The notes under the pieces were generated by a model, which was not told the origin of the DNA, did no database searches, and saw only the letters and a list, made by a program, of their open reading frames with translations. The translations under genes were made by a program, and so were the position numbers. Shown piece after piece: positions 7,390 through 15,600 of a stretch of DNA of 55,153 bases. The DNA comes from Bryobacterales bacterium (GTDB lineage: Bacteria > Acidobacteriota > Terriglobia > Bryobacterales > Bryobacteraceae): NCBI GenBank assembly GCA_003167495.1, contig PMSX01000194.1:1-55153 (forward strand). The letters are read 5' to 3'. Position 1 is the stretch's first letter, and the number at the start of each line of letters is the position of its first letter.

Positions 7390-8910
7390 ATGCGAGCGAC
7401 GATACTGGTTGCGTTGTTGGGGTGGAGCGCCTTGTTCGGGCAGAAAGAAGAAACCGCGCCTAAGGAAGTCAAAGATGAGAAGACAGCGCCGATTCCTCCA
7501 GAACACATGCAGGTCACGCACCATGAGCTGCCGCTCGATGGCAAGGACTACAAATACAGCGCCACGGCGGGAACCTTGTTGATCGACGGTGACGATGCGA
7601 AGCCCTACGGGAGCGTTTTTTACGTGGCGTACACGCTGGATGGCGTGAACGACTTGCGCACACGGCCCGTGACGTTCCTCTATAACGGTGGTCCGGGCTC
7701 AGCCAGTCTCTGGCTGCACATGGGCTCGGTAGGGCCGGTGCGAATTGTGACGGCCAGTCCGAATGCCACCGGCGCGCCGCCATACGAGTTGACGCCGAAT
7801 CAATATAGTCTGCTGGACAAAAGCGATTTGGTGTTTATCGATGCAGTGGGCACTGGTTTTTCGCGGCCGGTAGGGAAAGCGACAGAGAAAGATTTCGCAG
7901 GCACCGATCAAGACGTGAAGGCGTTTGCCAAGTTCATCACGCGCTACGTGACCGTGAACCAGCGCTGGAATTCACCAAAGTTCTTGTTCGGAGAAAGTTA
8001 CGGAACCACTCGGTCGGCGGCGCTGGTGGATTTCTTAGAAAACGACGGGATGTCGTTCAACGGCGTTGTACTGATGTCGACCATTCTGAATTACTTTGTG
8101 CGGAGCCCGGGCATGGACAACGAATATGTTGGGTATCTACCCACGTATGCGGCGATTGCGTGGTATCACAACAAGCTGGCGAACAAGCCGCCGGATGTGA
8201 AAGTGTTTCTGGAAGAAGTGCGAAGTTTCGCGCGCGGCGAATATGCCGAAGCACTGTCGTTAGGGCACAATTTGCCGGCGGCGCGGGTGGATGCGATTGC
8301 AGCCAAGCTCAGCGCGTATACCGGCTTGAGCGTGCAGTTCCTGAAAGAAGCAAATTTGCGCGTGAACCAGCCGCGTTTCCGCAAGGAACTGCTGCGCGGC
8401 GATCGCGAAATTTTAGGCCGTTACGACGGAAGATTTGAAGGGACCGATGTGGATGCGGCGAGCGATCTACCCGGCTACGATCCTTCAGGCACCGGCATCA
8501 CGGGCGCCTTTGTTGCCTCATTCCACGATTACCTGACGAGGGAGTTGAAATATACGGTATCGGAAACGTATTATCCGCGCGCGCCCGACGTGAATGTACC
8601 TTGGGATCAAAGTCATCATCCGCCGGGCTCGCAGCAACCGCTACGCGAGGCCTACGTGGCGGGCGATTTGGCGGACGCGATCCGCAAGAATCCCAAGCTG
8701 CGGGTATTTTCGGTGAACGGACTTTTCGATCTGGCGACGCCCTTCTTCATTACCGAGTACGACCTATCGCATATGGAGTTGGAGCCAAAGCTCAGGCAGA
8801 ATATTCAATTTGCGTATTACCCCTCTGGCCACATGATTTATCTCAACGTGGATGCGTTGAAGCAGTTGAAAGCGGATTTAGCGGAGTTCTACGCTACTTC
8901 AAGCAAATAA
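7390..8910 (+). CDS. Secreted S10-family serine carboxypeptidase
   Basis: 506 residues from the ATG at 7390, which follows a strong GAGGAAGG ribosome-binding site; a TTG 21 nt upstream was rejected. A short signal peptide (MRATILVALLGWSALFGQ) leads into an alpha/beta-hydrolase fold. The S10 oxyanion motif YNGGPGSASLW is at 98-108, the nucleophile Ser203 is in FGESYGT, the acidic residue is in NGLFDLATP and the His in YPSGHMIYL. S10 enzymes trim C-terminal residues from peptides at acidic pH, in keeping with soil Acidobacteriota; the exported enzyme is probably periplasmic. Its 3' end overlaps the convergent methyltransferase gene by 17 nt. Confidence 0.93.
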   Translation: MRATILVALLGWSALFGQKEETAPKEVKDEKTAPIPPEHMQVTHHELPLDGKDYKYSATAGTLLIDGDDAKPYGSVFYVAYTLDGVNDLRTRPVTFLYNGGPGSASLWLHMGSVGPVRIVTASPNATGAPPYELTPNQYSLLDKSDLVFIDAVGTGFSRPVGKATEKDFAGTDQDVKAFAKFITRYVTVNQRWNSPKFLFGESYGTTRSAALVDFLENDGMSFNGVVLMSTILNYFVRSPGMDNEYVGYLPTYAAIAWYHNKLANKPPDVKVFLEEVRSFARGEYAEALSLGHNLPAARVDAIAAKLSAYTGLSVQFLKEANLRVNQPRFRKELLRGDREILGRYDGRFEGTDVDAASDLPGYDPSGTGITGAFVASFHDYLTRELKYTVSETYYPRAPDVNVPWDQSHHPPGSQQPLREAYVAGDLADAIRKNPKLRVFSVNGLFDLATPFFITEYDLSHMELEPKLRQNIQFAYYPSGHMIYLNVDALKQLKADLAEFYATSSK

Positions 8911-9679
8911 ATCGGGTAACGTCTGAAAATGTGAGCGCGGCAGCCTTGATGGGAGGTAGCCGGCGTGACCAGCGAACCACGAATCTCCGGAAGTCTGTGC
9001 TGATCGTGCTGGGGTCGGCCAATTCGACGCGATCCAGGATTTTTCTGAACCCGAGGCGCTTGAATTCCCTGCGCAAGACAGAACTCCGAAACTGATTGAA
9101 GTCGATACCCAGCTTCATAATGTCGTCTCCATGGACAGCCATGCGCAGCCGGTACCGAAGCTGATCCGGCAACCAGCCGTAAAACCCATAAAGAGGAAAC
9201 TTGGAATACTCGCCGGAAGTGAAGCTGAACTTATTGGTAGATTCGAAAAACAGCAGACCGCCCGGCTTCAGGGATTCAGCGACTTTCGCGAGACCTTCGC
9301 GCCACAGTTCGACGTGTTCAAAAACGTTGGAACAGATGGCCACATCGTATTGTTCCTTGCCTAAATTCGTTTCTTCCAGATTGCCCAGATCGATTTCCGG
9401 TTTAAGGTTATACTTTGCCCCAACCTCTTTCGCACGTTGAATCAGCTGCGGGCTGATTTCCAAACCCCGGCAATTTAGACCATCGAGCAAACACAGCAGC
9501 ACAAACCAGCCGGTCCCAGTTCCGATCTCGATCATCCGAGTGTTGGCGTCCAACTGTTTATAGCGCCGCACTGCCTGAATGATGCCGTTGTAGATCGGCT
9601 TTTTTTCCTCGAGCGCGACATCTTTGTTGTTGTCCAAATAGCGTTGGACGTCCGACAATTCTTCGTGATAAATCTTCAT
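8894..9679 (-). CDS. Class I SAM-dependent methyltransferase
   Basis: 261 residues. Motif I is EIGTGTGWF (51-59), the acidic ribose-binding residue is in RGLEIS (E74), and the post-motif AICSNVFEHV resembles small-molecule methyltransferases. After about residue 150 the chain has a C-terminal cap containing FYGWLPDQLRYRLRM, typical of enzymes acting on lipids, quinones or glycan precursors. A GGAG ribosome-binding site precedes the ATG. It is isolated: convergent with the S10 peptidase and separated from the next minus-strand gene by about 220 nt without recognisable features. The substrate is unknown. Confidence 0.88.
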   Translation of the reverse strand: MKIYHEELSDVQRYLDNNKDVALEEKKPIYNGIIQAVRRYKQLDANTRMIEIGTGTGWFVLLCLLDGLNCRGLEISPQLIQRAKEVGAKYNLKPEIDLGNLEETNLGKEQYDVAICSNVFEHVELWREGLAKVAESLKPGGLLFFESTNKFSFTSGEYSKFPLYGFYGWLPDQLRYRLRMAVHGDDIMKLGIDFNQFRSSVLRREFKRLGFRKILDRVELADPSTISTDFRRFVVRWSRRLPPIKAAALTFSDVTRFICLK

Positions 9680-9898
9680 TCCATCTCCAGGCTCGAGGTC
9701 CCTCCGCCGATGTTGAACCGTTGCCGGGCGGGAAGGTTACCATTTTCGTGAGCTCGTTCGCGGGCTATCCACGATTCTACAGGACCATGATCTTCCGGCG
9801 AAACCGGCTCGGGCCCTGAAGGTTAAATCGGTTGAATTGCCGCGATACGACACCCCACGCCGCTAATTTTCGAGCTTTCAGACGACCGCAACGTTCGG

Positions 9899-10354
9899 TT
9901 AGCGGCAGTTATTCGGATGGCGCGGAGGCACTAAAAAGAGGCCGTGGCGCGTTGGCCTTAGTCTTTCTTTCAGCAGCTGATTAAGTTCCGCAGTGTCGGT
10001 TTTGAGCTGTTTGCGGAGGAAGCGTTCCTGCTGTGCGAGACTCTTGAAGTGCTTTTTATAATCGGTGCAGGCGCCGTGAGCGGCGAGTTCGCGGCCTTCG
10101 AGGGTGGAGAGAGCTTCTTTGAGGCCGGCGATGCGGCGAAGGCGCCATTCACAGTCGACGATTGATTGAGCGAGTAGCTTTTCCTGGTAAGTTTCCGGTT
10201 CGAACTTTTGATTGATGGATTCGACAAACGCTTCATAAGCGGCAACTTCATCTCTTGGCAGGAGCATGGTGCGGCCGGTTGGGCCCGTTTTTACTGCGCA
10301 GATGGCCGCCGAGGCCTTGTCGCGCTTGGTGTCGATTTGGACCGGAGGGACCAT
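9899..10354 (-). CDS. Hypothetical coiled-coil protein, acidobacterial 'KTGP' type
   Basis: 151 residues, no assigned function. The start region holds ICAVKTGPTGRTMLL followed by a helical part with LLAQSIVDCEWRLRRI and a Leu/Glu/Lys-rich predicted coiled coil (70-135). This order resembles a group of short, multicopy hypothetical proteins in Acidobacteriota (N-A-x-K-S-T-G-P then a V-E-x-M-A-x-A-x-W-R-x-R helix), but the usual RHGL segment is missing after the GP motif and an RHGL occurs near the C-terminus instead. AAGGAG lies 11 nt upstream of the ATG, and the perfect 10-bp palindrome ATACGCGTAT (10355-10364) fills that spacer. Confidence 0.7.
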   Translation of the reverse strand: MVPPVQIDTKRDKASAAICAVKTGPTGRTMLLPRDEVAAYEAFVESINQKFEPETYQEKLLAQSIVDCEWRLRRIAGLKEALSTLEGRELAAHGACTDYKKHFKSLAQQERFLRKQLKTDTAELNQLLKERLRPTRHGLFLVPPRHPNNCR

Positions 10355-10412
10355 ATACGCGTATCTCCTTATTGGAGCATACGCGCTTGATCCCCACTGC
10401 TAACCCCAGCTG

Positions 10413-11117
10413 CTAACCCAATGGCGCGATAAACACCACCTTGGTGGGTTTCGTAACAGGGGCGTTCTCTGGTTCCAGGCTCACCGCGACAGCCTTCAAT
10501 TGATCCACCGCCAGTGAAGGGCGCAGCAGGCTGATGCCGCGTCCGTCCGGCGCGCGGAAAGCTTCAATGGGAACCGGCACACCGTCTTTCGGAACGACCC
10601 AGCTCTCGTAAGTCGAACCGGGCGGTGGCGCGGGGAGCCCGCTGGCGATCAGAATCATACCCAGTTTTTGGTGAATGAAAATGCTGCCATGCGGCGCGGC
10701 GGGTTGCGGGCCGAAAGTGACTTCTTTTGTGGCGGGCGCTTGCAGAATTTGTTGGATCTCGCGCAAGCGAGCCAGTTCCGCCTCGTTAGCCAACCGCTTG
10801 TTGTGCTCGGAGGTCCAGACCGCAAAGAACGCGAGAATCAGAGCGGCGGCAGCCAGCGCAAACGTCCAACCAATGACGCGGCGCGGATTCTTCGCCGGAC
10901 GGCCAAAACCAGCTAATATGCGGCGGCGTAATTGAGGGCTGGGCTCGACGCCTGGGGTTGCGCTAAATATCATTTCGTTCAACTCCATTGCCTGTTCCAG
11001 GCCGGCGCGGCAATCGGCGCATCCGGCAAGATGATGCTCAAACTCCAACCGTTCTTCGCCATCAAGGGCGCCTACAGCATAAAGTTCGCAGAGGTCGGTA
11101 TATTGATCCCTAGTCAT
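10413..11117 (-). CDS. RskA-type membrane anti-sigma factor
   Basis: 234 residues. An N-terminal zinc-binding anti-sigma domain has H29-x3-C33-x2-C36 (HHLAGCADC) after the LYAVGALDGEER stretch. A membrane helix (81-101) follows, then a short coiled linker and a periplasmic RskA-like C-terminal domain containing GMILIASGLPAPPPGSTYE and an ISLEPENAP-like strand. It holds the ECF sigma factor inactive at the membrane until the periplasmic part is cleaved by regulated proteolysis. Its ATG overlaps the sigma-factor stop by 4 nt, the standard sigma/anti-sigma coupling. Confidence 0.92.
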   Translation of the reverse strand: MTRDQYTDLCELYAVGALDGEERLEFEHHLAGCADCRAGLEQAMELNEMIFSATPGVEPSPQLRRRILAGFGRPAKNPRRVIGWTFALAAAALILAFFAVWTSEHNKRLANEAELARLREIQQILQAPATKEVTFGPQPAAPHGSIFIHQKLGMILIASGLPAPPPGSTYESWVVPKDGVPVPIEAFRAPDGRGISLLRPSLAVDQLKAVAVSLEPENAPVTKPTKVVFIAPLG

Positions 11118-11686
11118 CGCGACGTCCCCCCTGCTTCTACCGCGCTTGTTCGCAGTATTTTCAACGCGCTTCGCACAAGACTCTTCACGGTGCCGAGAGG
11201 CTTGTGCAGCCGCTCGGCAATTTCCGTTTGCGTGAGGCCCTGGAAGTGCGTCAACTCCAGAACCTCCCGTTGCTCTTCGTTCAGACGCTCGAGAGCGGCG
11301 CCCACGGCTTTGCGCCGCGTTAAACGGTCGGCTTCCGTTTCCTTCGTGATAAACAGGCCGGAATGTTCCAAATCCTCCAAAGTCGTGCCGGATTCAGCAG
11401 GTTGACTTCGCAGCGAGCGCAAATAATCGATCGCTCGATTGCGGGCAATCGTTACGATCCAACCTTCCAACCGGCCACGCTCAACGTCGAATGTATGAAT
11501 TCGATTCCAAATCCGCAGGAATGTCTCTTGCAGTAAATCTTCGGCGGTCGCCTGATTTGCTACCGCACGCAAAATGACCGAATAGAGCAAGCCACCATAC
11601 TTGTCGTAAAGCTCGGCCATCGCGTTGGCGTCGCGTTGTTTCAGCCGCTGGGCTATTTCTTGATCGTCCGTGGCAACCAATTTCAA
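11114..11686 (-). CDS. ECF sigma factor (SigK-like group)
   Basis: 190 residues from a TTG start with AAAGGA just upstream; the nearby ATG at 11693 is in another frame. Region 2 (about 20-90) shows DLLQETFLRIWNRI and GWIVTIARNRAIDYLR; region 4 (about 127-180) shows EEQREVLELTHFQGLTQTEIA and PLGTVKSLVRSAL. The presence of an RskA-type partner and an upstream fasciclin gene points to the SigK-like ECF class. Spacing of 53 nt from the fasciclin stop, with a hairpin in between, suggests it is transcribed at reduced level as part of its own target operon, giving positive autoregulation. Confidence 0.94.
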   Translation of the reverse strand: MKLVATDDQEIAQRLKQRDANAMAELYDKYGGLLYSVILRAVANQATAEDLLQETFLRIWNRIHTFDVERGRLEGWIVTIARNRAIDYLRSLRSQPAESGTTLEDLEHSGLFITKETEADRLTRRKAVGAALERLNEEQREVLELTHFQGLTQTEIAERLHKPLGTVKSLVRSALKILRTSAVEAGGTSR

Positions 11687-11702
11687 ACAGCATCCTTTTG
11701 CA

Positions 11703-11726
11703 GGACGGGCTTGAGAGGGCCCGTCC
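11703..11726 (-). terminator. Intercistronic hairpin between fasciclin and sigma genes
   Basis: GGACGGGC (11703-11710) and GCCCGTCC (11719-11726) form a perfect 8-bp GC-rich stem with an 8-nt loop. On the minus strand it is followed by TGCAAAAGG, not a U tract, so it is more likely an attenuator or mRNA-stabilising hairpin than a full terminator. That would give high fasciclin and low sigma-factor expression from one transcript. Confidence 0.5.
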
Positions 11727-11739
11727 CATTGAGATTAAC

Positions 11740-12285
11740 TTAGTTGGGTTGGAGGACGCTATCGATTACATGGATAACGCCATTCGATTGGAAAACGTTG
11801 GCGATGGTGACATGCGCCTCGCCGCCTTTCTCATCTTTGAGGACGAGGTCGTTGCCGTCCATTGTGGCCGTGAGAGTCCCGCCCTGCACGGTCTTTAGTG
11901 TGGCTGTACCGCCGCCCGTTTTGATCATCTTCTTGATTTGTGCCGCGCTCCAACGGCCAGCGACGACGTGATAGGTGAGAATTTTGGTCAGCATTTCTTT
12001 GTTTTCCGGTTTAATGAGCGTATCTACCGTGCCGGCCGGCAATTTGGCGAACGCTTCATTGGTAGGAGCGAAAACGGTGAATGGGCCGGGTCCTTTTAAG
12101 GTGTCCACCAGACCAGCGGCCTTGACGGCTGCCACTAACGTGGTGTGATCGGCCGAGTTGACCGCGTTGTCCACAATGTCTTTGGTGGCGTACATCTTAG
12201 CGCCACCCACCATAGGGTCTTGCGCGGCCAGGACCAGATTGGCTCCAAGCGTAAGAGTTGCCAGTGCGATTGAAAAAAGTTTCAT
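11740..12285 (-). CDS. Secreted fasciclin (FAS1) domain protein
   Basis: 181 residues: signal peptide MKLFSIALATLTLGANLVLA followed by one FAS1 domain (about 30-180). The two conserved FAS1 blocks are present: FTVFAPTNEAFAKLPAGTVD (H1) and the YHVVAGR... NGVIHVIDSVLQP end (H2). FAS1 domains mediate adhesion or ligand binding outside the cell. The gene lies immediately upstream of a SigK/RskA-type pair, the arrangement known for MPT70/MPT83 in mycobacteria, so it is probably the main target of that sigma factor. AGGAG is 10 nt upstream of the ATG. Confidence 0.93.
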   Translation of the reverse strand: MKLFSIALATLTLGANLVLAAQDPMVGGAKMYATKDIVDNAVNSADHTTLVAAVKAAGLVDTLKGPGPFTVFAPTNEAFAKLPAGTVDTLIKPENKEMLTKILTYHVVAGRWSAAQIKKMIKTGGGTATLKTVQGGTLTATMDGNDLVLKDEKGGEAHVTIANVFQSNGVIHVIDSVLQPN

Positions 12286-12300
12286 ATTGTTGATCTCCTA

Positions 12301-12352
12301 TGAGTTCTTAAGGACTCACAACCGGATACGGAAATACTGCGTATGCGGATTG
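12301..12352 (-). promoter_or_regulatory. Candidate ECF promoter and near-palindrome upstream of the fasciclin gene
   Basis: On the minus strand CAATCC (12352-12347), a 16-nt spacer and CGTATC (12330-12325) resemble the mycobacterial SigK promoter form CCATCC-N16/18-CGAATA. The match is imperfect. The predicted start would fall about 32 nt before the ATG. An 18-bp near-perfect palindrome with one mismatched pair (TGAGTTCTTAAGGACTCA, 12301-12318) sits at or just after that start, as an operator or a 5' mRNA hairpin. Confidence 0.35.
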
Positions 12353-12360
12353 AGGGATGA

Positions 12361-12681
12361 CATTTATGAGGCACAAGAGGCCCTGCTGGTCATTGACGGA
12401 AAAGACGGAAAAGCGCTGAATCGCTAGCTAGTTTTCATTGCCCTTACCACCTTTGTGCGCGCAGGCTATCTACTAAGGGTCGCGCTACTAAAGAACTACC
12501 GGATGTTGTTCGAAGAGTGCAGAAAGGGCTGCGGCCGAGGATGGGGCTGATCCTTATCCTTGTAACCGTGCGCGAAAAAGGTAAATACCATCAATCGTGA
12601 GACTCGCCCTACCGCCTTTTTCGCGATCTACTCAACTTCTCAGAGGCTTGAGCCGATAGACACAGTGTCGGGTTCCGGCGG
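12361..12681. other. Divergent intergenic region without a gene
   Basis: About 320 nt between the fasciclin promoter and the hybrid kinase start. I see no coding pattern. It contains the inverted repeat listed separately (12571-12625) and a short GACAC/GTGTC repeat around 12660-12671, just upstream of the kinase start, and presumably the kinase promoter; no confident -35/-10 pair was found. Confidence 0.5.
12571..12625. repeat. 11-bp inverted repeat upstream of the hybrid kinase
   Basis: CGCGAAAAAGG (12571-12581) and CCTTTTTCGCG (12615-12625) are exact reverse complements 33 nt apart, ending about 56 nt before the kinase start. The right arm carries a T run, so it could act as a terminator-like hairpin in a leader, or the arms could be paired operator half-sites. 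Confidence 0.6.
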
Positions 12682-15600
12682 ATGTATCCCCGACGACATC
12701 GTTGGCTTATGGCTTTTTGGATCAATCGAAATTTATGTCGTTTAGCCCTGAGCGCGATCTTTTTCACGCCGCAGCTCTACGCCAATCTCGATCCGCGCCT
12801 GGCAATAACGCAATATACGCAAGATATTTGGGGTGCTGAGGCTGGGTTACCAACGAACTCGGTGCTGGGCATCGCCCAGACATCGGATGGGTACCTTTGG
12901 CTGGCGACGGAAGACGGCCTGGTCCGTTTTGACGGCGTGAAGTTTACGGTATTTGATAAGGAAAATACGCCGCCGCTGCAAGCCAACGACATTCGTGCGT
13001 TGCTGGTAGATCGTCTGGACAATCTTTGGATTGGGACAAATGGCGGTGGTCTCACTCGCTATAAGGACGGAACGTTCACGACTTTCACGACGCGGGACGG
13101 ACTGGCGAACGATGCCATTCTCTCTTTGCATGAAGACGCGAGTGGGGCGCTTTGGATCGGAACCGACGGCGGTGGGATGAGCAGGTATTCAAACGGCAAA
13201 TTTCGGTCCTTTAGCACAAAAGATGGTCTACCCGACGATGCGGTGTTTACCATTTGCACCGGGCCGGACGGCAGCCTTTGGGTCGGTACGCATGCGGGTT
13301 TAGCTCGTCTCAAAAACGGCCAATTCACGTCGTATTCAGCCAAAGACGGACTTGGCAAGGACGATATTCGCGCCGTCTATGCCGATAGACATGGCGAAGT
13401 TTGGGTAGGCACCAACGGCGGCGGTCTGGGTCGTTTGTCCGACGGACACTTTGTGACGTATACAATGCACGACGGATTGTCCGGCAACATGATTTGGTCT
13501 TTTGTGGAGGATGTGTCGGGCAGTTTGTGGATCGGTACAGGCGACGGCGGTTTGAGTCGTTTCCGCGATGGACATTACAGCTCTTACACAACGAAATTGG
13601 GCCTGCCTTCCGAAAAAGTATGGACAACGTTCGAGGACAAAGAAGGCAATTTATGGTTGGGGACAAGCGGGGGGTTGGTGCGGCTGAAGGGCGGACCTTT
13701 TACTACGTTCACTACCAAAGAAGGATTGTCGAGTGACGTGATTATTCCGATTTTTGAGGACCGTGACGGCGCTATTTGGGCAGGAACGGGCGCGGCCGGG
13801 TTGAACCGATTGAAAGATGGGCATGTGACCGTCTACACGACGCGTGAAGGTCTGCCATCCGATAGCGTTTTTTCGATCAATCAAGATGGCAGCGGAACGT
13901 TGTGGGCCGGTACTCGCAAGGGACTTGCTCAGCTTAGAGACGGCCGTTTTCGACCGGTAACAGGCTTGCCCAACGAGGTGGTGCAGTGTAGTTTTATCGA
14001 TCACAATGGCGATCTGTGGATAGGAACGCGCGGCGGGTTGAGCCATTACAGTGCCGGCAAGTTCGTAACTTTTAGCAGTAAAGAAGGGTTATCGAATGAC
14101 AATGTTCATTCCATTTATGAAGACGCGGCGCACGTTTTGTGGGTCGGGACGGGAGGTGGTGGACTCGACAAATTGGAGAATGGGCGATTCACGGCATTTA
14201 CCCGAAGCAGCGGGCTCTCGAACAATGTTGTCTGGGCTATTGCGGGCGATTCGACGGGAGCGTTATGGCTTGGCACGAATAACGGGCTGAACTATTTGAA
14301 AGATGGTAAGTTCACCACGTTCACTACGCGGAACGGGCTATTCGACGATGCGATCTTCCTCATCTTAGACGATCATCGCGGGAGCCTTTGGATGACGTCG
14401 AATCGAGGAGTATTTCGGGTCGCGATCAGCGATTTGAACACATTTGCCGAGGGGAAAAGCCGGCTGATACGGTCTATCGCTTACGGTGTCGCCGATGGAA
14501 TGAAGAGCAAGGAATGTAACGGTGGATTTCAGCCTGTGGGTTTGCGTGCTAAGGACGGCACACTCTATTTCCCAACGATGAAGGGATTGAGCGCGCTCGA
14601 TCCGTTGCGCCTGACCGGCAACCCTTTGCCGCCGAATGTGGTAATCGAGCAGGTTGTTGTCGACCATAGATTTTTCAATCCCAAGAAACCAATCAAATTG
14701 GCTCCTGGCAAGGGCGAGATGGAATTTCAGTTCACCGCTCTGAGCCTGACCTCCCCTGAAAAAATCCGCTTCAAGTACATGCTGGAAGGCTTTGATAAGG
14801 ACTGGGTCGATGCCGGTTCGCGGAGAGCGGCCTATTACACGAACATACCCGCGGGCGAATACAAATTCCGGGTCATTGCCAGTAATCATGAGGGGGTCTG
14901 GAACGAAAACGGCCCTTCCTCGTCGATCACGTTGCAGCCGCACTTTTATCAGACGTATGTGTTTGCGCTGCTGTGCTCCGTCTTTGCCGCCGCTATTTTT
15001 GTGATTGCGTTTCGGTTGCGTATGAGGCAATTGCGCGTCAACGAAACAAAGCTTGTTTTGCTGGTGGACGAGCGGACGCGCGCGCTGGCGCACCAAGCTC
15101 GCGCATTGCAGGAAAGTGAAAAGCGCTTCCGTCAGTTGGCAGAGAATATTCACGAGATCTTCTGGATGGTGGATCCGCACAACGGAAAGTTCTTGTATAT
15201 TAGTCCTGCGTTTAAGGAAATCTGGCTGCAGGAGCCGGAATCGATTTTGCGCGATGCCGCTGCCTGGCTTGATTCGGTCCATAAGGATGATCGCGAAGCT
15301 GTGAGTGCCGCCAAGCAGTCTCAACTTAGCGGCAAACCGGCGGACTACGAATACCGAATCGCGCGGCCCGATGGGTCAACGCATTGGGTATGGGACCGGT
15401 CTTTCCCGGTTTATGATTCAGCGGGGCAGCTGGATCGCATTGTGGGTATTGTAGAGGACATTACCGAGCGCAAACGCGGCGAAGAGATGGTGCTGCGCTC
15501 GCGCGATGAATTGCAATTGCGGGTCCTGGAATTGAAGGCGGAGAACGTTGAACGGCGCCGCGCGGAACAGCAACTGAAAATAGCCAAAGAGCAGGCCGAA

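Noticed and set aside
14365..15324. 319-codon minus-strand open frame inside the hybrid kinase gene
   Set aside because: Antisense shadow of a conserved, domain-complete gene; the translation has no recognisable domain.
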